From NCBI GenBank assembly GCA_036346255.1, contig CM070632.1:35180657-35244656 (forward strand): DNA of 64,000 nt, written 5' to 3'. Shown here piece after piece: positions 21,926-33,873 of this stretch. Below the pieces are notes generated by a model. The model did no database searches. It worked only from the letters and a program-made list of their open reading frames with translations, and was not told where the DNA came from. Source of the DNA: Ampelocalamus luodianensis (taxonomy: Eukaryota; Streptophyta; Magnoliopsida; Poales; Poaceae). Position 1 is the first letter of the stretch. Every line of letters starts with the position of its first letter. Position numbers and translations under genes: made by a program.

Positions 21926-24900
21926 ATGGCCGGGAGAACGCGCGGGCGCTCAAGAGTGGGTCATGATGAGGAGCTTCCTCCTCCGACCATGGTGAGGTTC
22001 TCGCCGACGAGCGAAACCGCATGGATCGACGCGCATCCCGGAGGTTATTGCTAGGAATACCTCCACTCCTGCCGTGGTGGCGGCCACCGCATCGCGGGGA
22101 CTTGCAGAGTTCCTCCGCACACACCGCCGACTTTCTCCCGCCTCGAGGACCTCTCGATGCGGATGATTGGTCGCGCATGGTTGAGCGAAGCTCAACATAG
22201 CTCGCCGCCAGCGCAGACAAGGCACTCTTCGCGCCCCACCGCCTTGAGGGCGCAGCACTCATGGTGGGAGAACTATCTCGCCATGCACCGCGGGCCATGT
22301 GGTCGCGTGGGAGGAGTTCGATCGCTTTTAATCGGGCCCACATCCCCGATGGCCCGATGAAGTCAAGAAGAAGGAGTTTCGCGCCAAGCAAGGGCGCAAG
22401 TCTGTGACGGAGTACTTGTACGAGTTCAATCATCTGGCTCGTTATGCTCCGGGGGAGGTGGCCTCAGATGAGGCTAAGCAGGAGAAGTTTATGGATGGCT
22501 TGTCCGAGGAGTTGCAGGACAAGTTATCTATTGTGGATTTCTCTGACTTTCAGGCCTTGGTGGATAAGGCCATTGTTGCAGAGCATAAGGCAAAGGCGCT
22601 GGGCGAGTCCCGCAAGCACAAATGGGAGGCACATTAGTCTACTCACACCAGCCTCGTTCGTCCTCGGGCTGGGCCAGCACCTGTGGCCCGTTCTTTTGCT
22701 CCACCGGCGCCGAGGCCATCCGCGCCGCCTCTTCGCCCACCGCAGCCGTGAGCCACCACGTGCGCTGCGATCCAAGCAGCAGAGCGGCCTCCGCAACCCG
22801 GCGCCGAGGTTACTTGTTTTCATTGCCACAACAAGGGCCACTACGCCAACGCTTGCCCTCAGAGTGTTGCAGTAGCCCCTCGTCCTAATGGAGGATGCGG
22901 CCAGGGGAGCGGTCACCCACCGACTAAGATTATTCAAGACCTGTGGTGCGAGCAATGGTCGAGTCAACCATCTTTCACCGAGGAGGCTCGGAGGCGCGGA
23001 TGTCGTGATGGGTACACTTCTTGTTAATTCTCGCCCCGCCGCAGATTATTTGATTCTCGAGCATCGCATTCTTTATTTCAAGATCATTTGTTGTTGCTAG
23101 TGGTCTTCACCGTGTTCCTTTATGCGTTCCTCGCTCATCCGCTCTCGGGGTCGGAAATGAGAGCCGATTTACGTTGTCGGGATGTTCCTATAGTATCGAC
23201 TTTGTGGATGTCTTTCCGAAGACTTGCCCGATGCCTCCGTTCGAGACCTTGAGTTTGTCATTGAATTGCTGCCCGCAGACGCTTCTATCTCGAAGGCGCC
23301 AGACGGATGCCTCCCAATGAGCTAGAAGAATTGAAGAAGCAGCTTGGTGAGCTCCAAGCAAAGGGTTTCATCCGCCAGCCATCTCCTTGGGGTTGTCCGT
23401 GATCTTTGTGAAGAAGAAGGACAAGACTTTGCGTATGTGTGTTGATTACCGTCCTCTCAATGAGGTGACGGTGAAAAACAAATATCCTCTGCCCCGCATC
23501 AATGATTTGTTCGATCAGTTGACTGGAGCCCAGGTGTTCTCAAAGATTGATTTGAGAATGGGGTAACATCAGGTGAGGATCAGATCTGAAGATATTCCGA
23601 AGACGGCTTTCACTACTCGTTATGGGCTGTACGAGTACACCGTCATGTCTTTCGGTCTGACCAATGCTCCAGCTTTGTTCATGAACCTTATGAATTCAGT
23701 ATTCATGGAGTTTTTGGACAAATTTGCGGTGGTCTTCATTGATGACATTCTTATCTATTCCAAGACTGAAGCAGAGCATGCTGAGCATCCGAAGATTGTT
23801 TTGGGCAAATTATGGAGCATCGCTATATGCAAAGTTCAAAGAAATGTGAGTTCGGTTGAAGGAAGTGGCATTTTGGGCCATGTTCTTTCAACGGAGGCAT
23901 AGCTGTGGATCCCAAAGAAAGTCGGTGATGTTCTATCCTCGGGCAGCCGTCACCACCGATGTGCGGAGTTTTCTTGGCTTAGCGGGCTACTACCGCCGCT
24001 TTATCGAGAACTTCTCCAAGATCGCAGCCGATGACCGAATTGCTCAAGAAGGACAAGAAGTTTGTGTGGTCCTCTGCTTGTGATGAGAGCTTTCAGAGCT
24101 CAAACAACATTGACTTCACTCATCCTTACTCTTCCCGATATCCACAAGAGTTTCGATATTTATTGCGATGCCTCTCGTCCGTGGACTTGATGTGTTCTTA
24201 TGCAGAAGGCAAGGCAGCTTGCCTATGCATCCAGCGCTTGAGACCACATGAGCTCAACTATCCCACCCATGATCTAGAGCTTGTCGTGGTTCATGCACTC
24301 AAGATTTGGCGGCATTATCTCGATCGGAATCACGTGAGGTGTATTCCACCACAAGAGTTTGAAATACTTGTTCACTCACCAGATCCAACCTCAGCAGAGG
24401 AGATGGCTAGAATTGATCAAAGATTATGACATGGGTATTCGTGATCACCGGCAAGGCCAATGTGGTTGCCGATGCACTTAGCCGAAAGGTGTATTGCAAT
24501 ACTTTGATGATCCAAGAGCAAAGAACTCGCGCTTCTTGCGAAATTCAGCGCCTCAACTTGGGTTTGGTCGAGCATGGTTCCTCGCCGCCTTGGTTGTGCA
24601 ACCAACCTTGGTGGATCAAGTCAAGGCAAAGACAAAGAATGATGACGATGTGAACCGATCGCGAATATCAAGGATGGGATAGCCGTGTTTCTCGTAAGAT
24701 GAGCATGGTGTTGTGTGGTTTGGGCAATACCGTGGTTCCAAAGGTTCCGAATTACGGATTTGATTCTCCAGAAGCTCATGATTCGCCTTTGTCCATCCAT
24801 CCAGGCCACTAAATGTACCAAGACCTACGCCGAGATTCTCGTGGACTCGCATGAAGCGCGAAATTGCGGGTTCGTTGCCGATGCGACGATGTCGTCGCGT

Positions 24901-25987
24901 GAAGGCCGAGCATCGGCCCAATGGTCTTCTACGCCCTTGCCTATACCAGAGTGGAAGTGGATTCCGCTGGTATGGACTTCATCACCGGTTTGCCCTGCAC
25001 TTCTTCTGGGAAGGATGCTATCCGGGTGGTTATTGATGATTGACGAAAGTAGCACATTTTTTGCCGTGTGTACCACCTCGCCACAAGAAATTGGCGCACT
25101 TCTACATATCCCGTATTGTGAGTTTGCATGGTGTGCCACGAACGATGGTGTCGATCGTGGTTCTCTTTTCACTTCCGACTTTGGCACGCCTACAGGAGGC
25201 CATGGGTACCGCCTTACGCTCAAGCATCGCTTACCATCCTCGTGACCGATGGTCGACAGAGCGGTCAATCGGTGCTTGAAGATATGCTCCGTGCTTGTGT
25301 CCTTTCCTATGGGAAGAATTGGGAGAAGTGCCTACCACTTGCCGAAGTTCTCTTACAACAACGCCTTCCAAAGCTAGTCTCGGTATGGCACCATTTGAGG
25401 CCTTGTATGGACGACGCCGCGAACACCGTTGAACCGGTCGAACCGTGAAAGGCAATTCTTTGGCCCGATTCCATCAATGAAGCCGAAAGTCAAGTGCGCT
25501 TGATTCGTGAGCACTTGCGCGTAGCCCACCCGTGCGTAAGAGTTATGCGACGGCGCTGCCGTGAGTGAGTTTCGGCCCAATGACTTTGTGTATCTCAAAG
25601 TCGCACTCTGAAGGGACATCGCCGCTTCGTGTCAAGGGCAAATTGGCTCCTGCATGTCGGGCCGATCGATCATCAAGAAAGTGGAGCTGTTGCATACCGC
25701 TTGAGTTGCCACTACACTTGAAGGGGTGCATGATGTTTTCCATGTGTCACAATTGAAGAAGTGCCTTCGTGTTCCAAATGAGGAAACACCATTGGAAAAT
25801 ATTGATGTGCGTGAAGATCTATCTTATCGTGAGCGCCTGCTCAGATCCTCAAGAAGTCGAACGCAGAACAAGGAACCGTGTGATCAAGTTCCTTAAAGTT
25901 CGGTGGTCGAACCACTCCGAGGATGAAGCCACTTGGGAGCGGGAAGACCGTCTTGAGCAGATTACCCATCCTTCTTCTCCCAGTTGA
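21926..25987 (+). pseudogene. gag-pol: gag-pol pseudogene of element A (Tekay-type chromovirus)
   Basis: It would encode the capsid protein and polyprotein of the element. Recognisable parts in order: gag start at 21926 (Met-Ala-Gly-Arg-Thr-Arg); a gag matrix/capsid segment at 22404-22637; a CCHC zinc knuckle of form CX2CX4HX4C at 22815-22856; a damaged protease site near 23049; reverse transcriptase at 23340-23900 with Phe-Ile-Asp-Asp-Ile-Leu near 23740; RNase H to about 24500; integrase at about 24780-25300; and a chromodomain ending at 25987 with Trp-Ser-Asn-His-Ser-Glu-Asp-Glu. Compared with element B, about 245 bp are missing between protease and RT (near 23190). Frameshifts occur every few hundred bases and a stop replaces a Tyr codon near 23565, so no functional polyprotein can be made. 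Confidence 0.92.
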
Positions 25988-26010
25988 TCGTAATCTCTGG
26001 CGAGATTCCT

Positions 26011-26024
26011 GTAAGGGGGAGATT
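26011..26024 (+). other. Polypurine tract of element A
   Basis: GTAAGGGGGAGATT directly precedes the 3' LTR. Together with the tract before element B's 3' LTR it gives the form G-run-AGATT|TGTAAC, the plus-strand primer of Ty3/gypsy elements. Confidence 0.9.
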
Positions 26025-29000
26025 TGTAACAGCCCTAACTTAGGGTTTGTATTTCAAATGTAAAATTTTGAGGAGAAATAAAACTTTTGTTGTCTCTTCA
26101 AATCATTTGGAAGTTTTCCAAATTTTCCTAGCAATTTCCAATTTTCTAGAAGTTAATTCTTGTGATTGGAAATTGTTGTCAAGAAATTCTTAGTCTTCAA
26201 AATTGTGATCATCCCTAGGAGTATTTTTCCTGTAATCTTGATCATACTGTTTACCTCCTTGAATTATTTCACAATTTTTAGATTTTGTTTGCTATTTCAA
26301 ATGGCCAAGTCAAACCAGTTTAGAAATCTGGTCAAACCCTAGGTCAGCATCTTGAATTTTCTCCAGAACAATGCAGTGCATAAAAGTTCTGGAAAATTTA
26401 TGAGATGTTGTTATCTTCCCAAAGTAGCTATCATAAAAATTTCAGAATTTTTGGAGCTCAGGAGCTACCTCTAAAAATTCCCCAAACCTCCCCGTCTTTC
26501 AAATCAAAAACTAAAATCATCGCTCTCGCTCTGACCCAACTCGTGCTCAAGTCCGACCCGCACCACTTGGCTCGGTCGAACCAACTAGTTGCACCGCTGC
26601 GCCGATGGTCGTCACCGTCCGATGCGGATCGAACGGTCCACGGTGCGTATGCAACCGACTGTCCGAATGCATACATCAATCTCGACCGTCCGTTCTAGAT
26701 CCAACGGCCGATGCATTCTTGATCGAGTCTAACCACTGCTCGCGCCGCACTGCACTCGGGCCGCGCGCTTTGCTTCGCGCCGACATGTGGCCCCACCGCC
26801 GCCTTCGCCCTCGCTTTCTCCGCGTCTCACCGAGCTCACGGCCGCTTCGTGCATGTGTGCCACGACGCTGCCGCCGCCACGCCGTGGACGCGTGTTCCCC
26901 CGAGGATCGCCAGAGTCCATCTACCCCGTGGTCATCCATTCTTCCTCGCATTCAATCTCGCGACTTCTCCGCCCATCTTTTAGCTTCGCCGAGAAAACCC
27001 GAGGGCGGCACCACCACCTCACCGCTGCTCGAGCAACAACGACCCCGCCGTCGTGTTCCTCTTGCCTCGCCGCCTCCATTTTGCCCATCCCGAGCCCTCG
27101 GTGTCGAGTGTATCGCCGGGCGTGTTCGTAAATCTCCGCCTCCGGTGATCTCGCCCCGCGAGCTCATCTGCGCTCGTGAGTTTCTAGTTTCGCTTTTGGT
27201 CCTTTAGGAGCGCAATCGACCACCGAGTCTAATCGTGACCTTGTTTCACTCTTTGGGCTTCACCGAGGCTTCGCGACGCTTTCTTCTCAAGCTCGGTAAA
27301 GCGCCGCGTGTCAATTCCGGCGCCACCGCCCTCCTCCATCATCAAGATCGTGGGCTTATCGCCTCGTGTCTCCGCGATCTCGAGGAGCTCCTTCCGGCTT
27401 CTCGCCGTCAGAAGGCCATCTCCGCGCGCACCGCACCTTCTTCTCCGCCTCCGCCGCCGCGAGCTCATCTCCGCAACCATCGGGACCCGCAACACCGCCA
27501 CCGAGTTCGCGAAGTCCTGCGGGCCTCAAGGTATCGCCGCCGCCTTGAAACCCACTAGGTCGCGTAATCGGCCGCACGCCGCGCCGCTCCTCGCGCACCG
27601 CCAGAAACCACCGTGGTAATTAATTTAGCGCTAACCCCTGCTTTAGCCGAAGTCATCGACTTGTGGGCCCTCTCTCAATCGCGTCTAGGAAATCTTTTTA
27701 TCCATCTGCTTGCAGACTCGAGTCACCGCCATGTGGGTCCATAATGTCGCTTAAGGATTGCGTGAGGTTTCAAATGCGCTTCTATTGAGAAGCGATTTTT
27801 GCCGGGCATATGTATTAGGATTACGTTGCGTCAAGACGATTTTAGAATACGCCGACGCCACTTTCGTGGGCCGGCTGCTCGTCAAGATTTTCATACATGC
27901 GCCCATTGCGATGTGGGGCTAGCTGGTCGTGGGTGCGAAATGGGGTGAGTGCATTATAGATTTCGAAATGATTTAGTATTTCGTTTATGTTTTCTGTTGA
28001 GTCATTAATTCAATTAAACTTGTAAAATGCATAACTAATTCAATTTTTATCCAAATTGCATGAAACCAGTCTTTGTTAATTTTCATTTTGAATGTACTAT
28101 TTGCTAAAATTAGTGTCAACCTTGTCCCTGCATCAAAAATCTGTTAATTAATTTAAATGTTGTAGAATGTAATCTCCAAACTAGAAAATGCATATCTCTT
28201 TTAATAATTGTCCAAAATCAATGAACCCAATTCAGAACATTTCATTTTCAGTATACTAACTATTAGGTTAAGTTTTACACCTGTTTCTGTTCATGAAAAT
28301 TGGTTTAGTAATTAACTAGTGTTTTGATGTGTATTTAGTTTAGAAAATTCTTGGGAAATTCATAATAACTTAAAGGAATTGTTCCTGCTTCTAAAATTTT
28401 GTTATATCATGCTTAGGCTCTGTGTGAGTTTTGGCATGTTTTGTTGTTGTGGTATGTTGGAGTCTCATTGTTATTCGCTCTTATTCATTGCTTTGTTCAA
28501 TCGTTAGGATTCGATATTTGCGGCAACCCCAGAACGATCCTCCGCAACATATTGAGCAACAAAGAATGTGCAAGTAGTTTGATCATGTTTATCCCAAGAT
28601 TTTAAAGTCTAATATTTTGTTTCAACTATATGTATGCATCGCTTAATTTGTGTTAAGTTGATTAGTTAAACCAGAGATGCATATCCTGTAGTCAAAATAT
28701 TGATCTCTACTACCGAGCCTAGGTTATTTGTCGTGATTAGAGGTCACTGGATGATCTCTTGTCACTTAGTAGATCCGGTCAACTTGCTTAGACATGCTTA
28801 GCTAACGGTAGAATCAAGCGGTTATCGACTTTAGTCAGAACCTTGATCACACAAAATTTTCTATAACTTTATGTTTCAAAGATTTCGCTATGTTTAATTG
28901 CAAAATTAAAAATGAAAACAAAAATGATTTAGACTTGGGCACAATGGTAAGATCGTGTGATCTATTGGGTGTGATCGAAAGGTGCCCGGTCAATTAAGGA

Positions 29001-30144
29001 CCGAACATCTTGTGAGTTTCGTTATCCAGCATTTCGCGCAAACCACACTAGATGGTATGGGACCTCTCTTGACCTAGTACTTTGGCGTGTATTGGTCCCG
29101 GTCGCAGGAGGTCGCAGGAGGGATGGAGGTGGGAGCATGGTAGTTGTCCAAAAGCTTTATCCTGAGTGGGTAGTTGTCTTTTCGGCTTTACCATGTAAGC
29201 GTATGGGTTTCTATCCATACGAGCGCACGGGTCGATACACAATATTGGAAAAAGTCTCGAGGACTTAGTCAGGCTTGCATACCTTCTAAGTGTGCTTTGG
29301 CTTAAAGGCGGTCCAAGTGTGGGTACATTGGTACACCCTCAGGGTTAAAAACTATTCGAATAGCCTCGCCCTAGGTGATGGACACACTTGGGTAAGCTTT
29401 TCAAGAGTTAGACTACAACCTTTAAATTAAAACTTGTAGGTGGTACGAACTGGGATTCGTGCTATATTGTGGTGACTATTGGGATAGTCACTTCTAGGTG
29501 GTTACTTGTATCTATCTTTATTTCGCAGTCATTTTATCAGTAAAAATGAATTACAAACTTGCTTTTAAACTGTATTACATTATTGCAAAGAAAGTTGGCT
29601 TTATGCAAATGAAACATATGACCTCCACCAAATAAGCCTGCATGTAGCATATGAACAGTCCGCTAGTTCACACGTCGGTCTTGCGGTACAAAGACAATCT
29701 TTGTACTGTGTGCTTTGCTTAATGTTTTTGTTGCAGAGGAAGAAGGTGAGCCCCAAGGGCCTCACTTCTGCGAGCTGTGCTGTCGCTTCGTGGGTGACGA
29801 CTAGGCTTGGCGGTCCGGTCAGATGCCTTGTGGGTTGAAGGCACACTGATTGGCTTTGTTTATAGCCATCTTATGGCACTTTTTGCTTCCGCTGTCTTTC
29901 TGTTGTTATTTGTGTATCTTGTGGCCAGTCGGCCATTGTCTGTAATATCTCTACTATTTGTTTATCTTCCGTTTGTAGTGTGATGTTTGGACTCTATGTT
30001 TGGAATGGAGTTGATGTCTAATTTTGTACCGGTGTGTATATCGCTCGAAGTATACATATCTCGAGGATCAGTTTATTTGATTTGTGATGCTAGGACCAGG
30101 TGGTTGGTTAAGCATTACAAGCCAAATAAATTGGGGTCCTCACA
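26025..30144 (+). repeat. 3' LTR of element A, 4,120 bp
   Basis: It is colinear with the 5' LTR over its full length. Most differences are one- to eight-base gaps, many in GC-rich spots (for example around 26593-26640, 27540-27620 and 30030-30050), and fewer are substitutions. The net length difference is 56 bp. It ends CCTCACA and is followed by the GAACT duplication. Confidence 0.95.
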
Positions 30145-30149
30145 GAACT
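30145..30149. repeat. Right target-site duplication of element A (GAACT)
   Basis: Exact repeat of 17321-17325. Confidence 0.96.
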
Positions 30150-30859
30150 TTAGGTGATATATTATGTCATCCATGGACTGTTCAATACTTTCTCGGTCGA
30201 GTGTCGGATAACTTCATGTGGTCGAACTCTTCGACCACCAGTGGCATGGCCATGCACTTTGTTTATCCGACCACATTGAAGGGCTAGAGATATCTCTCCT
30301 GTTATGTTAGGAAGGGCAAATCTCATATCCGACTAGTCACATCCCTCCGTATGGTTTCTAGCACACCCGAAAACTACCTTTATAACTCAGTTACGGAGTA
30401 GCGTTTGGCAACCATTAAGAGTGCTATTACACATGTAGAGAACCACGCTGATCTCAGGTCTAAGGATTATACATCATCATTGCTTGAGACTAACTAATAA
30501 CACATAGAATCATAACAATCTTAATAGTGTCTCAAGGTGGGTCTATCCAACACCATGTTCTCTAACATGTGTTCACATTATTGATTCGATATTCCTATAT
30601 CTATGACCGGTGAAACATGGTCATCAATCAATACATGTGCTGGTCGATGAGTCACTGGTGTTCCGGCCAGTGACATCTGACCAGGGATACATTTAGAATG
30701 ACATCATATAAGTTAAAGAGCTTCACCAACAAGTCACATACTTATTGATCTATATAACTGATGATTCATTCAAGGAACAGAATAACATTTATTCAATAAC
30801 TTATAAACATACACGTGATATAATCATCTCTATGATTGCCTCTGGGCATATCACCAACA
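30145..30859 (-). mobile_element. Copia LTR H (BARE-1/RIRE1/Angela type), 5' segment
   Basis: On the minus strand it starts at 30859 with TGTTGGTGATATGCCC followed by GAGGCAATCATAG, the conserved start of BARE-1/RIRE1/Angela Copia LTRs in grasses. The rest is LTR without coding sequence. The possible target duplication on the right is AACAT (30860-30864). The LTR resumes at 17325 on the other side of element A. With both parts about 1.3 kb is visible, in line with the 1.5-1.8 kb LTRs of this group. Neither a primer site nor an internal region is in the window. Confidence 0.85.
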
Positions 30860-32139
30860 AACATATCATTCAAGGTGGTTCGGGCGGAGGGCCTGGATGT
30901 GATGAATATTCACAAGTTGAGGAGTTGCATCCGAAGTGAGTTCAACACGGAGACAACAACGAAGAAACTTGTCGTCGAGGTGGTCACCTGCACGAATAGG
31001 GGAGGACAGGGCACAAGACAGGGAGTGTGGGAGTTATATAAGGTGAATGGTAGCGTTGCTTGGGGCCAGTACATGCAGATTGTTGCAAAGCCCGAGGCAA
31101 AGATATACAGGAGACCGATGGTATACGTGCAATTCATACACAGGGTGTCAGCAAACCTTGATGATATTATTGTGAGTGTGAGTGGGGAAGCGCAGGCGTT
31201 GCGTGAGGACGAGAGCACGAAATATGTTGTTTGCGAGGAAGACTATGAAAGAAGACTTACAGAGAATTTTATTCAAAATGAGGGGGCGGAAGAATGGTGG
31301 TCGTCCTGCATTTACTACCATGAGTTTCTACCAAACGAGCTAGCTGACTTGGAGTCTGATGAGGACACCGATCCACGCTCAGATGGTAGCAAGGAGGACA
31401 GACGCCAGGGTGCGGGGGTGGTGGTCTGGTCGACGGAATTGTGTCAACAGAGGTGACTTACTTGTCATCCAGATAGGATGATCTCACAATGAGGTCGCTC
31501 GTCTGCCACAGGAAGACAAGTCCCAATGAGGGTTTGATGCTGACACCCTGTTAGTTGGGCAGCACTTCCCATGTAAGGTGGTCGTGCAACAAGCTAACAC
31601 GGTACATCGAGTCCATGAGTCGTGTGTACCGGGTGCACCGGTCTAACCCTGCCCATTACACAGTGAAGTGTAGTGGAAGGCTATCCTTGCAAGGTCAGCA
31701 CTCACAAGGCGAAGGGCTATGGTATGGTCTTCACATTCACGGTGGTGATCGACCACACTTGCGAGCGAAGTGAGCCACTGTAGCAGCATTGGAATGTGTC
31801 TTTCACATATGTTGGTACATCGTACCATCACAACCAGAGCTCCGCTGCACATAGGTACGTTTGTACATCGTACCCTGGGGGGCCATCGCTCCGAGGGGAT
31901 TCATGAAGTTGTGCATTACCGATATGATTGTAGGTGGTAGCTAGTTTGGCATGACTCAACTTGATGACACTGAGCTTGGCCAGACTCAGCTTGCTGAAGC
32001 TCCTCAGCTAACTCAACGGTCTCCCTACATTCTCTGCATAGAGAAGCACTCTCCAGACTGGTGGGCGTACCCCACAGGTCATGTTCAACGCAAGACGAGG
32101 ACGCGAACACAGCAAGCACAGAGCGGGTCAAACGAGTGA
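30860..32139 (+). pseudogene. Mutator-like (MULE) transposase relic, internally deleted
   Basis: An open frame to 31456 gives about 199 residues including Tyr-Val-Gln-Phe, two Trp-Glu/Trp-Gly motifs and an acidic tail, like the N-terminal part of plant MULE transposases. After a stop, 31540-31775 contains, in shifting frames, a segment like the MuDR DNA-binding domain: Val-Gly-Gln-His-Phe followed by Val-Lys-Cys...Leu-Trp-Tyr-Gly-Leu-His-Ile-His-Gly-Gly-Asp. A last open frame, 31951-32139, ends in a basic Arg-Lys-Thr-Arg stretch like MULE C-termini. The DDE catalytic core and SWIM zinc finger expected between them are absent. The N-terminal side is cut by Copia LTR H. The family call rests on remembered motif patterns and is moderate; the relic status is clear. 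Confidence 0.45.
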
Positions 32140-32569
32140 GCCATATTGTATCCCATAGTGTAGCATTGTACTTCTTTGCATTGCTTATGTACTTACTTCG
32201 TATTAGTCCATATGTAATCAGATTGTATACAATATGTGTTTATATATCTAAGATGTTGTACACTTATGTTGTACCAGATTTGTATGAATAGCAAGAGCTC
32301 TTTAACTTTTAGAAACAACATTTTTATGCACATAACATGACAAAAGACAATTGCATTACAATATTCAACGTAGACCTAGAACATTACACTACAGCAATAC
32401 AACAACAACCTAAGTTTAAGTAACATATTTTGCATAACATTAAAATAGCAAAATGAAACTAAGTTACAAAGTCAAGTTCAATTCACATTACAATACCAAA
32501 TGAAATTAAGCTGTCAAGTCAGGTTCAATTCACATTAAAGTACCAGATCAGTACACCCCACCTTCGTCC
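32140..32569. other. AT-rich non-coding stretch after the MULE relic
   Basis: An AT-rich segment follows the last stop of the relic and may include its 3' untranslated region. From about 32340 it is A/C-rich with short repeated phrases such as CAATTCACATTA (about 32470 and 32530). I see no gene. Confidence 0.5.
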
Positions 32570-33040
32570 TTGCCTATAGCACCTTTTTAGACCGAATTGA
32601 GCACACCTTGCTACGCCACCTTTTCAGACCGAATTGACCACACCCTACCACACCACCTTTTCAGACCAAATTGATCACACACTACCACACCACCTTTTCA
32701 AACCAAAATGACAACCTAGACAAGCTTTTCTTAATGAGTAGACAACACTCACCTGTCGTCCCACCGTTTCAAATCGAATTGACCACACACTGCCACGACA
32801 CCCTTTCAGACAAAAATGACAACCCGGACTAGCTTTTCACAGTGAGTAGACAATACTCATTTGCCATCCCACCTTTTCAAAATGAATTGACCACACCCTG
32901 TCTCGCCACCTTTTAAAACCGAAATGACAATCCCACCTTTTAGGACCGAATAAACCACACACTACCATGACACCTTTTCAAACTGAAACGGCAACATGGA
33001 CCAGCCTTTCGCAGTGAGTAGACACCACTCACCAGCTATA
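32570..33040. repeat. Degenerate tandem array (CCACCTTTTCAGACCGAAT unit)
   Basis: A basic unit of about 35-45 bp, roughly CCACCTTTTCAGACC-GAATTGACCACACAC, recurs about ten times with drift (for example near 32583, 32618, 32657, 32694, 32762, 32868, 32908 and 32965). A larger block containing GAGTAGACAACACTCA recurs at about 32736, 32844 and 33016. It ends directly before the promoter of the zinc-finger gene. Confidence 0.75.
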
Positions 33041-33092
33041 CCACCATGTCATTCTTCAAAATTTATACCTTCACCAGTACACCATATCCGCT

Positions 33093-33100
33093 TATAAAAG
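33093..33100 (+). promoter_or_regulatory. TATA box of the GRF-type zinc-finger gene
   Basis: CTTATAAAAGGAGG lies 139 nt before the ATG at 33232. The intervening A/G-rich sequence with two GGAGGGAGAAG repeats would form the 5' untranslated region. Confidence 0.6.
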
Positions 33101-33671
33101 GAGGGAGAAGAGAGCTAGAGGAGAACACTACTCCACCACAGCCAACACTTCACTCCAACTTATTTCGCGGAACAGAGAGCAAGGAGGGAGAAGAAAGCAA
33201 GCTAGATGAGAATATTAGGTTGAGCTTGGAGATGTCGGGCTATGCGGAGATGATGCGAAAGAACAAGTGGTTTGTCGGGAAGGCAGGAACCTACTCGAAT
33301 TGTTCGATGAAGGATGTGCATGTACCACCAGAGTTTTCATACCCACAATGTGACTATGGTAACCTAGTGTACATCATTTAGTCTACACACCAAGCGACTA
33401 CCGCCCGAGCATACTACACGTGCGGGGATATCCGCGTAAGAGAATCTCACACACACATCGATTTTTCATATTTTACGCTGCATTCCACATATCGCTAACT
33501 TTATCTATGCATAATGGCAAGTGGAGGAGCATTGTTTTTTTGATGAGGATCTAATAATTCTCAACTAATTAAGTTATTTATTTATAACATTTATAGATAA
33601 ATAATGTATTTTATATAACCTTCAAAGGTACCCCTCACTATTAATAACGAGGGAGATCATACACACCTAGT

Positions 33672-33873
33672 GGTCGTAAGTTATTTTACGACCACCCTAT
33701 ATTGCCGTAAGTCCTTCTACAACTACCTATTGATTGTAAGTCCTACTACAATCACCATATATAGTCATAAGTCCTTCTACGACCACCTATTGATTGTAAG
33801 TCGTACTACAATCACCCTATATGGTCGTGAGTCCTTCTACGACCACCTATTGATCGTAAGCCTTACTACGATT
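33672..33873. repeat. Array of about 30-bp hairpin units in solo LTR K
   Basis: Successive inverted repeats include GGTCGTAA...TTACGACC (33672-33693), GATTGTA...TACAATC (33732-33753 and 33792-33813), GGTCGTG...TACGACC (33823-33844) and GATCGTA...TACGATT (33852-33873). The loop resembles AGTCCTTC and units are joined by ACCTATT. Each arm change is mirrored in the other arm. Confidence 0.75.

Larger units (their letters stand above)
17326..30144 (+). mobile_element. Element A: complete Ty3/gypsy Tekay-type chromovirus, 12.8 kb, coding region degraded
   Basis: It has two LTRs (17326-21501 and 26025-30144) bounded by TGTAACAGCC and CCTCACA, perfect GAACT target duplications, a tRNA-iMet primer site at 21506-21518, a gag-pol pseudogene at 21926-25987 and a polypurine tract before the 3' LTR. 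The chromodomain at the pol end and the order protease-RT-RNase H-integrase place it among the chromoviruses; the LTR start, length and gag resemble the Tekay/Del branch. It inserted into the Copia LTR H. The two LTRs are alike, differing mainly by many short indels, so the insertion looks fairly recent despite the broken coding region. Confidence 0.95.

Noticed and set aside
23573..23902. Separate small RT-like gene
   Set aside because: It is simply the best-preserved frame piece of element A's pol; upstream and downstream pol sequence continues in other phases.
33046..33381. Start of the zinc-finger gene at ATG 33046
   Set aside because: This ATG lies upstream of the TATA box at 33093; the first ATG downstream is 33232 in the same frame.
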